In this document: positions 16,232-24,628 of the stretch, one piece after another
How the letters are laid out: each line of letters begins with the position of its first letter
Position numbering within the stretch: position 1 is the first letter of the stretch
Origin: Stenotrophomonas sp. UBA2124
GTDB lineage: Bacteria; Pseudomonadota; Gammaproteobacteria; Xanthomonadales; Xanthomonadaceae
Direction of reading: 5' to 3'
DNA: 64,000 bases
Assembly (NCBI GenBank): GCA_002329155.1
Contig: DCXY01000049.1
Coordinates: forward strand, 186,918-250,917
Made by a program: the position numbers and the translations under genes
Notes under the pieces: model-generated
Seen by the model: the letters and a program-made list of their open reading frames with translations, nothing else
The model's database searches: none
Told to the model about the DNA's origin: nothing

Positions 16232-17782
16232 ATGAGCAAACGCATTCCGGTTGATCTGGTGGATGAGCAGGGAAACTCGTTCTACGTCAGCGAACGCAAG
16301 ATCTACCCGCGTGACGTGGACGGGCGCTTCGCGCGCCTGCGGGTTGCCGCGGTGGTGTGGTTGCTGGGCATGTTCTACGTGTTCCCATGGTTGTCATGGG
16401 ATGGCCGCCAGGCTGTGCTGTTCGACCTGCCGGCACGCAAGTTCTACATCTTCGGGCTGGTGTTCTGGCCGCAGGATTTCCTGTTCCTTGCGCTGCTGAT
16501 GATCATCGCGGCGCTGACCCTGTTCTTTAGCACGGCGCTTTCCGGCCGCCTGTGGTGCGGCTACGCCTGCCCGCAGACGGTGTGGACCGAAACCTTCCTG
16601 TGGCTGGAACGCTGGAGCGAGGGCGACCGGCCCAGGCGCATCAAGCTCGATGCCAGCCGCTGGACCGGCGAAAAGACCCTGCGCAAGGGCGCCAAGCACA
16701 CCTCCTGGCTGCTGTTCGCGCTGTGGACCGGCTTCACCTTCGTCGGCTTCTTCACCCCCATCCGTGACCTGGGTGCCCGCCTGGTTCCCTTCGCCTGGGG
16801 CGGCTGGGAAACCTTCTGGGTGCTGTTCTACGCGCTGGCCACCTGGGGCAATGCCGGCTTCCTGCGCGAGCAGGTATGCAAGTACATGTGCCCGTATGCG
16901 CGCTTCCAGAGCGCCATGTTCGACCGCAATACGCTGCTGATCGCCTACGACCCCATGCGCGGCGAACCGCGTGGCCCGCGCAAGCGCGGCCTGTCCAGCG
17001 TGCTGGAGCGCGCGCGTGGGCTGCTGCCGGTCAAGACCGCCTACGACTATGTGTTCCGTGCCAGCCGCCATCCCTCCGCCGCCACCCAGGCCGCGCAGGC
17101 ACATGGCACCATCACCTGGGACGGCGAGCTGGGCGATGTGGCACCGCTGCCGAAGTTCAACCCCGAGGAGCTGGGCGACTGCATCGACTGCACCATCTGC
17201 GTGCAGGTCTGCCCCACCGGCATCGACATCCGCAACGGCCTGCAGTACGAGTGCATCGCCTGCGGCGCCTGCATCGACGCCTGCGACCAGGTGATGGACA
17301 AGCTGGGCTACCCGCAGGGGCTGATCCGCTATTCCACGCAGAACGCCATCGACGGCAAGACCACCCGCGTACTGCGCCCGCGCATCATCATTTACGGCCT
17401 GCTGCTGCTGGCACTATGCAGCGCCTGGGTGTGGGGCGTGACCCACCGCAACGAAACCATCGCCGAGGTACTGCGCGACCGCAATGCCCTGTATTTCCAG
17501 GCCGGTGATGGCAGCATCGCCAACAGCTACACGCTCAAGCTGGTGAACAAGAGCCAGCAGCCGCACAGCTACAAGATCAGCCTTGAGTCGGGCAACGCCG
17601 GCCTGCAGCTTCGGGGAAACACGCAGGTCAACGCCGCACCGGAACAGGTGCTGCCGGTGGCACTCAACGTGGTAACCCAGCAGGAAGTCAGCGGACGGCA
17701 TAAAGTGCACTTCGTGGTCGAGCGTGACGACGGCCGCGAACGGCATGTCGTCGAGAGCAGCTTCTTTGGACCGGTGCAATGA
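16232..17782 (+). CDS. ccoG: cbb3 oxidase accessory ferredoxin-like protein CcoG
   Basis: A 516-residue membrane protein of the RdxA/FixG/CcoG family, implicated in copper reduction for cbb3 oxidase assembly. Several membrane helices occupy the first half, with the cysteine motifs CGYACPQTVWTE and CKYMCPYARFQ. Two 4Fe-4S clusters are encoded by CIDCTICVQVCPTG and CIACGACIDACDQ (about 315-355). A last helix and an immunoglobulin-like periplasmic domain end the protein. The ccoH start overlaps its stop by four bases. Confidence 0.95.
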   Translation: MSKRIPVDLVDEQGNSFYVSERKIYPRDVDGRFARLRVAAVVWLLGMFYVFPWLSWDGRQAVLFDLPARKFYIFGLVFWPQDFLFLALLMIIAALTLFFSTALSGRLWCGYACPQTVWTETFLWLERWSEGDRPRRIKLDASRWTGEKTLRKGAKHTSWLLFALWTGFTFVGFFTPIRDLGARLVPFAWGGWETFWVLFYALATWGNAGFLREQVCKYMCPYARFQSAMFDRNTLLIAYDPMRGEPRGPRKRGLSSVLERARGLLPVKTAYDYVFRASRHPSAATQAAQAHGTITWDGELGDVAPLPKFNPEELGDCIDCTICVQVCPTGIDIRNGLQYECIACGACIDACDQVMDKLGYPQGLIRYSTQNAIDGKTTRVLRPRIIIYGLLLLALCSAWVWGVTHRNETIAEVLRDRNALYFQAGDGSIANSYTLKLVNKSQQPHSYKISLESGNAGLQLRGNTQVNAAPEQVLPVALNVVTQQEVSGRHKVHFVVERDDGRERHVVESSFFGPVQ

Positions 17783-18282
17783 ACAACCGCAAGCAATCCG
17801 TCTGGGGTATTCCCGTTTTCTGGCTGGTCATCGGCCTGCCGCTGCTGTCCATCGTGGCCGGCGTGGGGCTGGTGGTGATTGCCATACGCGCCGGTGGTGC
17901 CGATGTGGTGTCCGACCCGGTGCAGCGCAAATCGCAGATCCAGACCACCGACCTGTCACCGCACCAGGTAGCCAGGAACATGGGCCTGAGCGCGCTGCTG
18001 CGCGTACACGACGGCGTGGTCGAAGTGCGCCCGGTCACCGGCAAATTCCCCAAGGGCACGGTGCTGCGGTTGGCGCTGGAGCACCCCATCCAGCAGTCCG
18101 AAGACCTGCATGTGGACCTGCAGCCACAGGGTGATGTCTGGCGCAGCACGGCCGGTGTGGACCAGGCGCATGACTGGCGGGTGCAGCTTGAGGACGCCGA
18201 GGGCCATTGGCGCCTGCAGGGCCGCCTGCCCAAACAACAGTATGCCGCCCGCCTGGCCCCCTCGCTGGATGCCGGGCACTGA
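17779..18282 (+). CDS. ccoH: FixH/CcoH family cbb3 assembly protein
   Basis: A 167-residue protein with one N-terminal helix (VFWLVIGLPLLSIVAGVGLVVI) and a periplasmic beta-rich domain typical of FixH. CcoH interacts with the CcoN/CcoI machinery during oxidase maturation. It overlaps ccoG (ATGA). Sequence conservation in this family is low, so the call rests on the topology, the length and the position between ccoG and ccoI. Confidence 0.88.
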   Translation: MNNRKQSVWGIPVFWLVIGLPLLSIVAGVGLVVIAIRAGGADVVSDPVQRKSQIQTTDLSPHQVARNMGLSALLRVHDGVVEVRPVTGKFPKGTVLRLALEHPIQQSEDLHVDLQPQGDVWRSTAGVDQAHDWRVQLEDAEGHWRLQGRLPKQQYAARLAPSLDAGH

Positions 18283-18290
18283 GCAGCACC

Positions 18291-20717
18291 GTGGTTGCCG
18301 AGCCGCTCCAGCTGACCGCCGCGATCAACGCCACCCACAGCTGCTACCACTGCGGTGAGGCCTTGCCGGCCGACCCCTGCGTGGCCCGGCTGGATGGCAC
18401 TGCACGCTCGTTCTGCTGCCACGGCTGTGCCGCCGCGGCCGAATGGATCATCAGCGCCGACCTGGACAGCTATTACCGGCTGCGCAACAGCAACGCCGGG
18501 CGCGTGGCCGAGGAGCCATTGGACCTGGCCGTGTGGGACCGCAGCGACGTACTGGCCGAACACAGCCGCGCCATCAGCGGTGGCCGCGAGATCACCCTGC
18601 TCACCGATGGCATGCGCTGCGCGGCCTGCGCGTGGCTGATCCAGCGTGCGCTTGCGCGCGAGCCCGGCGTGACCGACTGCAACGCCAATGCCATCACCGG
18701 CCGCATCCGTATCGCCTGGGACCCTGCACGCACCGTGCTCTCGGCACCGCTGCAGCGGCTGGCCATGCTCGGTTACCGCCCTTATCTGGCCGGCAGCGAG
18801 GCTGCCGAACGCCAGCGCCGCAAGGAGCAGCGCCGCTGGATGCTGCGTTTGGGCATCGCCGGCATCGGCATGCTGCAGGCCATGATGATGGCCGAGGCGC
18901 TGTACCTGGATTTCAACAGCACCATGCCGCTGCCAACGCGTGATTTCTTCCGCTGGCTGACCTTCCTGCTGTGCGCGCCGGTGGTGTTCTACGCAGGCTG
19001 GCCGTTCCTGGCCGGTGCATGGCGCGAACTGCGCGAGCGCCGCCTGGGCATGGATGTGCTGATTGCCGGCTCCACCCTGCTGGCCTATTTCGCCAGCTTG
19101 CTGGAGACCATCCGTGGCGGCCCACACGTGTGGTACGACGCCGCGGTGATGTTCGTGTTCCTGCTGTTGGCCGCACGCATGCTGGAACAACGCGCGCGCA
19201 GCGTGGCCAGCGCGCAGGTGGATGCACTGGCGCGGGCGCGGCCCGTGTTCGCCACACGCGAACGCAGCGATGGCCAGCGCGAGACCGTGCCGCTGGCAGC
19301 ATTGCATGCGGGCGATATTGCCTGCGTGGCTGCAGGCGAGGCCGTACCTGCCGATGGCCAGCTGCTGGGTGGTGTTGATGATGAAGCCTGGTTCGAGGAA
19401 GCCCTGCTGACCGGTGAATCCGCCCCGGTGCGCCGCCTGCCCGGCGAGCCTGTCTATGCCGGCGCCGTCTGCCGTGAGCGCCCTGCCCGCCTGCGCGTCA
19501 CCTGCACCGGCAGCGACACGCGCCTGTCCCAGCTCACCCGGCTGGTGGAACAGGCGCAGGAACACCGCCCCGCCGTGGCGCGGCTGGCCGACCGCATCAG
19601 CATGCGTTTCGTGCTGGCGCTGCTGCCGGTGGCGCTGCTGGTCTTCGCCGGCTGGTGGCACTACCAGCCCGAGCGGGCGCTGGAAGTCACCCTGGCGCTG
19701 CTGGTCATCAGCTGCCCCTGTGCGCTCTCGCTGGCCGTGCCCGCCGCCATTGCCAGCGCCCATGGCGCGATGGCCCGCACCGGCCTGCTGGCGCTGCGCC
19801 CGGATGCGCTGGACACACTGGCGCGCGCCACCGACATGGTCTTCGACAAGACCGGCACGCTCAGTGATGGGCGCCCGGTGCTCGCCGCCACCCACGTACT
19901 GGAACCGGGACTGGATGCCGCTAAGGCAACCCGCATCGCCGCGGCACTGGAGCGCGACAGCGGCCACCCACTGGCGGTTGCCTTCAACCATATCGACGTA
20001 GCCCCCGCCACACAGGTGCAGGCCATGCCCGGGCAAGGCATCCGGGGCGTGGTGGATGGCCGCCTGTGGCTGCTGGGCCGCGCGGGCTTCGCTGCCGCCT
20101 GCGAGGATGACGGTGCGCTGTGGCTGGGCGACGGCCATGCCGCCAGCGCGCGTTTCGAGCTGGAGGAACGGCCGCGCGCCGATGCCGCGCAGGCCATGCA
20201 TGCGCTGCGTGCGCTGGGCCTGCAACTGCACCTGGCCAGCGGTGACGGCCAGGACGCCGTGCGGCGCATGGCCGACACGCTGCAACTGGAAGATGCACAC
20301 GCACGCCAGTCGCCCGAAGACAAACTGCAGCGCGTGCGCCAGCTGCAGGCCGAAGGACGCATCGTGGTGATGGTGGGCGATGGTCTGAATGACGCGCCAG
20401 TGCTGGCCGGTGCCGATGTTTCCATCGCCATGGGCGACGGTGCTTCGCTCGCACACCGCGCTGCCGACTTGGTCACCACCGGTGGCGGCCTGCTGCGCAT
20501 TCCCACCGCCATTGCGCTGGCGCGCAACACCCAGCGCATCATCCGCCAGAACCTGGCCTGGGCAACCGCCTACAACCTGGTGGCGCTGCCGGTGGCCGCA
20601 ATGGGCTGGGTGACACCGTGGATGGCGGCGCTGGGCATGGCCTTGTCGTCGCTGATCGTGACCCTCAACGCGCTGCGCCTGTCGCGCAACGCACAGCCAA
20701 TGGAGGCCAGGCCATGA
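18291..20717 (+). CDS. ccoI: Copper-translocating P-type ATPase CcoI (FixI)
   Basis: A P1B-type ATPase that exports copper for insertion into the cbb3 CuB site. The preferred start is GTG 18291, eight bases after ccoH; an ATG at 18207 would overlap ccoH widely. The 808-residue product has an N-terminal cysteine region (CYHCGEALPAD, CCHGC), a heavy-metal domain with MRCAACAWLIQR, eight membrane helices, the transport motif CPCALSLAVP, the phosphorylation motif DKTGTLSDG and GDGLNDAPVLAG. No strong ribosome site precedes the GTG, so coupling to ccoH is likely. Confidence 0.93.
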   Translation: MVAEPLQLTAAINATHSCYHCGEALPADPCVARLDGTARSFCCHGCAAAAEWIISADLDSYYRLRNSNAGRVAEEPLDLAVWDRSDVLAEHSRAISGGREITLLTDGMRCAACAWLIQRALAREPGVTDCNANAITGRIRIAWDPARTVLSAPLQRLAMLGYRPYLAGSEAAERQRRKEQRRWMLRLGIAGIGMLQAMMMAEALYLDFNSTMPLPTRDFFRWLTFLLCAPVVFYAGWPFLAGAWRELRERRLGMDVLIAGSTLLAYFASLLETIRGGPHVWYDAAVMFVFLLLAARMLEQRARSVASAQVDALARARPVFATRERSDGQRETVPLAALHAGDIACVAAGEAVPADGQLLGGVDDEAWFEEALLTGESAPVRRLPGEPVYAGAVCRERPARLRVTCTGSDTRLSQLTRLVEQAQEHRPAVARLADRISMRFVLALLPVALLVFAGWWHYQPERALEVTLALLVISCPCALSLAVPAAIASAHGAMARTGLLALRPDALDTLARATDMVFDKTGTLSDGRPVLAATHVLEPGLDAAKATRIAAALERDSGHPLAVAFNHIDVAPATQVQAMPGQGIRGVVDGRLWLLGRAGFAAACEDDGALWLGDGHAASARFELEERPRADAAQAMHALRALGLQLHLASGDGQDAVRRMADTLQLEDAHARQSPEDKLQRVRQLQAEGRIVVMVGDGLNDAPVLAGADVSIAMGDGASLAHRAADLVTTGGGLLRIPTAIALARNTQRIIRQNLAWATAYNLVALPVAAMGWVTPWMAALGMALSSLIVTLNALRLSRNAQPMEARP

Positions 20718-20920
20718 GCATTCTGCTGATGCTGATCCCCATCAGCCTGATCCTGCTGGCCGCCGCCGTGGCGGCCTTCGTGTGGGCGGTCAGGCGCGGG
20801 CAGTTCGATGATCTGGACACGCCGCCGCTGGACATCCTGGACAGCGACGACCGCCCTGCTCCCCCGCCGCATGGCCGCACAGGCAAGCAACACAACGACG
20901 ACCCCCAGGCGGGCAACTGA
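20714..20920 (+). CDS. ccoS: cbb3 oxidase maturation protein CcoS
   Basis: A 68-residue single-helix protein (ILLMLIPISLILLAAAVAAFVWAV) followed by the family motif RRGQFDDLDTPPLDIL and a proline/histidine-rich tail. CcoS is needed for cofactor insertion into cbb3 oxidase in other bacteria. Its ATG overlaps the ccoI stop by four bases. Confidence 0.93.
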   Translation: MSILLMLIPISLILLAAAVAAFVWAVRRGQFDDLDTPPLDILDSDDRPAPPPHGRTGKQHNDDPQAGN

Positions 20921-20922
20921 CC

Positions 20923-21642
20923 GTGCCACTGGACATCCCCGCGCTGACCGCTGCGTTCCTGGCCGGCCTGCTCGGCGGCCTGCACTGCGCGGTGATGTGC
21001 GGCGGCATCGCCACCGGCTTTGCGGCCATGGCACCAGGGCACGCGGCGGCGGTGGCCTGGCAGGTGAATTTTGGCCGCATTGGTGGCTATGCATTGGCCG
21101 GCGCCCTGGCCGGTGGCATCGGTGGCGGCATACTGAAATTCGCCCGCAGCGAGCAGCTGCTGCTGGGCGCGCGCACGGCCGCCGGCATCGCGCTGATCCT
21201 GCTGGCCCTGCGCCTGCTCAACCGTGGCGGGCGGCTTGATCTGCTTGCACGCCCCAGCCAGAAACTCTGGCAATGGCTGCAACCGGTGCACCGCCACCTG
21301 CTGCCGGCCGACCGCAGCTGGCGGAGGCTGGCGCTGGGCGCGGTATGGGGCTGGATGCCCTGCGGCCTGAGCCTGAGCCTGCTCACCGTGGCATGGCTGC
21401 AGGCCAACGCCTTGGGCGGCGCGCTGGTGATGGCCAGCTTCGGCACGGCCACGCTGGTGGTGATGCTGCCGCTGACCTGGTCAGGCGCACGCATGGGCCA
21501 TTGGCTGCAGCGCCCGGGCCTGCGTGTCGGGCTGGCCGGCTTCATCATCGTCGCCGGCCTGCTGACCATCGCCGCACCGTGGCTGATGCAGGTACCGGCG
21601 CTGCATGGCGTACTGGATGCGCTGGGGTGTCTGCCGCGCTGA
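20923..21642 (+). CDS. SafE/TauE-like membrane protein (UreH-type), end of the cco operon
   Basis: A 239-residue polytopic membrane protein starting at GTG two bases after ccoS. It shows paired half-repeats with the small-residue and cysteine patterns typical of this family: GLLGGLHCAVMCGGIATGFA early and GAVWGWMPCGLSLSLLTVAWL in the middle, about six helices in all. Similar genes often follow ccoGHIS, where metal (copper) handling for the oxidase has been suggested. The substrate is not shown by the sequence. Confidence 0.85.
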   Translation: MPLDIPALTAAFLAGLLGGLHCAVMCGGIATGFAAMAPGHAAAVAWQVNFGRIGGYALAGALAGGIGGGILKFARSEQLLLGARTAAGIALILLALRLLNRGGRLDLLARPSQKLWQWLQPVHRHLLPADRSWRRLALGAVWGWMPCGLSLSLLTVAWLQANALGGALVMASFGTATLVVMLPLTWSGARMGHWLQRPGLRVGLAGFIIVAGLLTIAAPWLMQVPALHGVLDALGCLPR

Positions 21643-21723
21643 GCGTTGCGCGGGCGGCGCGCTTACGCAGCGGCTGGAACAGAGCCCTGATGGGCCACCA
21701 CCTGGCTCCGCCCAGGCGCGCCC

Positions 21724-22767
21724 TCAGCGGTGCACATGCCCATGATGCCCCTGCCTGTCGGCGCCGGGCCTGCCGTGGTCGTGGCTGTGATCGTGGCCAT
21801 GACTGTGACCATGCCCATCATCATCATGATCATGGTCATGATCATGCGCGTCATGCCCATGCCCGCCCTTCGGCTGGCCGTCGCCACAGTCGTCACCGCA
21901 GTGGTCCACCTCCACCTGCAGCGTCACATGGTCAATCTCGAAACGTACATGCAGCAGGTCGGCCAGCTCGCGGCGCAGCGCGTCCGGTGCCTGCCCTTCC
22001 AGCATCACCACATGCGCGGTCAGCGCCGGCGTGCTCGATGCCAACGCCCATACGTGCAGGTCATGGATGCCGGAGACGCCGGGGTGTGCACGCATGGCCT
22101 GCTCCACGTCAGCCAGCACCAGCCCCTTGGGCACGCCTTCAAGCAGCACGTTTATCGCATCACGCAGCAGCACCCAGGTGCGCGGCAGCACCCAAAGGCC
22201 GATCAGCACGGCCAGAATCGGGTCCACCAGGGTCCAGCCGGTGAAGTGGATGATCAGGCCGCCGGCGATCACCGCCAGCGAGCCGAGCATGTCGCTCCAC
22301 ACCTCCAGGTAGGCGCCCTTGACGTTCAGGCTCTCACCGCTGCCGGCACTGAGCAGGCGCATGGCAATCAGGTTGACCACCAGGCCGAACACCGCCACCC
22401 ACATCATGCCTTCCGAACCGATGGCCTGCGGCGTGCGGAAGCGCGCCCCCGCTTCCCACAGAATGTAGATGCCCACGCAGAACAGCAGCAGGCCGTTGGC
22501 CACCGCGCCCAGTGCCTCCAGGCGCGCATAGCCATAGGTGCGGCGCGCGTCGGGTGGGCGCCGGCTCAGGCGCACGGCAGTCAGCGCGATCATCAGGCCG
22601 ATGGTGTCGGTGGCCATGTGCGCCGCGTCGGACAGCAGCGCCAGGCTGTTGGTCCAGAACGCCCCCACCACTTCCACCACCAGGAAGGAAGCGGTCAGCC
22701 CCAGCGCCCACCACAAGGGCTTTTCGTGGCGGATTTCGGTAGGAAGGTGGTTGTGGTCGTGACTCAT
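21724..22767 (-). CDS. Cation diffusion facilitator (zinc-type efflux transporter)
   Basis: A 347-residue inner-membrane metal/proton antiporter. The start at 22767 is favoured by a GGAGCC site six bases upstream. Six helices carry the metal-site aspartates (LLSDAAHMATDTIGL and YLEVWSDMLGSLAVI), and a cytoplasmic dimerisation domain follows (about 205-285). The last 60 residues are extremely histidine/aspartate rich (HDHDHDHDDDGHGHSHGHDH), an expected metal-buffering tail. CzcD/ZitB-like, with zinc, cobalt or cadmium as likely substrates. It is convergent with the cco locus. Confidence 0.9.
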   Translation of the reverse strand: MSHDHNHLPTEIRHEKPLWWALGLTASFLVVEVVGAFWTNSLALLSDAAHMATDTIGLMIALTAVRLSRRPPDARRTYGYARLEALGAVANGLLLFCVGIYILWEAGARFRTPQAIGSEGMMWVAVFGLVVNLIAMRLLSAGSGESLNVKGAYLEVWSDMLGSLAVIAGGLIIHFTGWTLVDPILAVLIGLWVLPRTWVLLRDAINVLLEGVPKGLVLADVEQAMRAHPGVSGIHDLHVWALASSTPALTAHVVMLEGQAPDALRRELADLLHVRFEIDHVTLQVEVDHCGDDCGDGQPKGGHGHDAHDHDHDHDDDGHGHSHGHDHSHDHGRPGADRQGHHGHVHR

Positions 22768-22850
22768 GCGTGGCTCCATGCAACCGCGCCAGCTTAGTCA
22801 GGCGCGCGCGGCGGAGACTATTACATCGCCGCGCACGCCTGCGTCACGGT

Positions 22851-23666
22851 TCAGCGTGGGCCGAGCACTGCTTCCAGGTCCTTGCCCTGCGGCATGCCGG
22901 AGCGCATCTGCACGCTGCCATCGGCATCCTTGAACAGAATGCCCGGCGTGCCCTGGAAGCCCACATCCAGCATCAGCATCTCGTTGGCACGCAGCTTGGC
23001 CTCCACATCGGCGGGAATCTTTGCCAGCGCCTTGATGCCACCCTTGGCGAAATTGCTTTCGTTCTCGTGCAATGCCTTTTCCGGCGAGGCCGCACTCATG
23101 ATGGCCGCTGCCTTGTTGGCGCTGTCCTCACGGATCACGCCCACCAGAATCTGCCGGATCTGCACCTTGCCAGACTCCACCCACGGCCGCGCCGCCTGCC
23201 AGAACTGGTTGCAGTACGGGCAGTTGGGGTCGCTGAAGGCGTAGATCACGCGCGGTGCATCGGCCTTGCCGTCCACCACCCAGTGGCTGCTTTCCACCTT
23301 GCTCCAGGCCTGTGCACCCATCGGCCCGGACACCAGCTCCTTGAGCTTGGCCGCGCTCACGTCTTCACCCTTGGCATTGACCAACGTGCCGACCACGGCG
23401 TACTCGCCGTCCTTGGACACATACACGCCCAGCGGGCGCTGCCCGGCCATGCCGGCATAACCGGTCAGGCCCACCGGCGTCTCGAAGGTGCCCATGAATT
23501 CCACGCCCTGCGAACGCAGGGTCTTCACCACCGCAGGCTCGTTGGCATCGGCGGCGGGCTTGTCAGCAGCGGCCGGTGCCTTGGCTGGCTCTGCCTCACG
23601 CGCACAGGCTACCGGCACAAGCGCGGTGGCAGCCAACAGCAGCAACATTGAACGGGGACGGATCAT
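22851..23666 (-). CDS. DsbG/DsbC-type periplasmic disulfide protein
   Basis: A 271-residue exported thioredoxin-fold protein. The N-terminal signal peptide ends near AC at 20-21, but the lipobox is weak. An alanine/proline linker and a DsbC/DsbG-like dimerisation part (about 45-115) come first, then the catalytic domain with C149-PY-C152 in SDPNCPYCNQFW and the cis-proline loop QGTPGILF. CPYC fits isomerase or reductase work on misoxidised cysteines. It is translated from ATG 23666 behind a GAGG site. The next upstream gene, 28 bases away, is also a thioredoxin-fold protein. Confidence 0.87.
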   Translation of the reverse strand: MIRPRSMLLLLAATALVPVACAREAEPAKAPAAADKPAADANEPAVVKTLRSQGVEFMGTFETPVGLTGYAGMAGQRPLGVYVSKDGEYAVVGTLVNAKGEDVSAAKLKELVSGPMGAQAWSKVESSHWVVDGKADAPRVIYAFSDPNCPYCNQFWQAARPWVESGKVQIRQILVGVIREDSANKAAAIMSAASPEKALHENESNFAKGGIKALAKIPADVEAKLRANEMLMLDVGFQGTPGILFKDADGSVQMRSGMPQGKDLEAVLGPR

Positions 23667-23694
23667 CACTTACCTCATCAACATGGAACGGGGG

Positions 23695-24492
23695 TTATTG
23701 CATTTCGCGCAGGCGCGCTTCCAACGTGGCGCGCGACAGCTCACCCATATGGACGTTGCGCAGGCGGCCATCAGCGCCAAAAAACAGCGTGGTGGGCAGC
23801 GCGCGCGCGCCAGTCTGCTGCATCACGCCTGAGCCGGCATCGAGCAGCACATTGTCCAGCTGCAGCCGGGTGGACTGCAGGAACGCGTTCACTTCCTCGA
23901 CAGTTTCGCCCTGGTTGGCGAACACGAAGCTCACCTGCGGGTATGCCTGTTGCGCGGCCGCCAGCACCGGCATCTCGCGCCGGCACGGCCCACACCAGGT
24001 GGCCCACAGGTTGATCACGGTGGGCTTGCCCTTGAACGCGGCCAGCGGAGCCTGCTGCCCCTGCAGGTCAACCAGCACCGCCTCTGGCAGTGGAATGGTG
24101 GAGCGTTGCAGGGCGAACAGGCTGATGCCGCCCACCGCCCACAGCGCCGCACCGGCCGCCATGCCCAGCAATACCGGCTTGCGCGGCACCACGCTACGGG
24201 TCTTCCACAAGGCATAGGCTGCCGCGGCAACCACGCCGGCCCATATGGACCAGCCACCATCACCCAGGCGGATGATGGACAGCGGCTGCGCCAGGTAGTC
24301 GCGGGCATGAATGGCCACGTGCACCAGCCGCGCAGCCAGCAGGCCCAGCAGGAAGGCATCCAGCACCACCGCGCCGGTACGGCTGCGCAGGCCATCGGCC
24401 GCCGGCACCAGCGCCCGGGCGAACACCCATGCCACGGCGGCGGCCAGCAGCGCAATCACCGCCATCATCGGGAAGGGTCCCGCACTGATCAT
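23695..24492 (-). CDS. TlpA-type thioredoxin fused to an Lgt-like membrane region
   Basis: A 265-residue membrane-bound disulfide reductase. Residues about 40-100 resemble the first part of prolipoprotein diacylglyceryl transferase: a small-residue helix, a Tyr-Leu-x-x-Pro segment (ARDYLAQPLSIIRL), then GGWSIWAGVVAAAAYAL. The C-terminal domain (about 132-265) is TlpA-like with NLWATWCGPCRREMP (C167, C170) and a cis-proline (ARALPTTLFF). The piece is too short for a complete transferase. It probably anchors the thioredoxin domain and works with the DsbG-like neighbour. A GAGGT site precedes the ATG. Confidence 0.85.
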   Translation of the reverse strand: MISAGPFPMMAVIALLAAAVAWVFARALVPAADGLRSRTGAVVLDAFLLGLLAARLVHVAIHARDYLAQPLSIIRLGDGGWSIWAGVVAAAAYALWKTRSVVPRKPVLLGMAAGAALWAVGGISLFALQRSTIPLPEAVLVDLQGQQAPLAAFKGKPTVINLWATWCGPCRREMPVLAAAQQAYPQVSFVFANQGETVEEVNAFLQSTRLQLDNVLLDAGSGVMQQTGARALPTTLFFGADGRLRNVHMGELSRATLEARLREMQ

Positions 24493-24628
24493 TGATACCT
24501 CACTTGCTAATTGTCCGGACTACAATGGACCAGACCGTGGACAGATTGTTCCGCACCCTACTTCAGTCATGTTGCCATTGCATTTTTCCGCATTGGCCAA
24601 CGGGCACCGGAAAACACCCGCTTACTCG

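Noticed and set aside
17688..20456. A 922-codon open frame antisense to ccoG, ccoH and ccoI
   Set aside because: It spans three well-defined genes on the other strand and shows no recognisable motif. It is a base-composition shadow.
24510..24526. ATTGT-N7-ACAAT dyad before the diguanylate cyclase
   Set aside because: The arms are only five bases and the spacing fits no regulator I can name, so I did not list it as a site.
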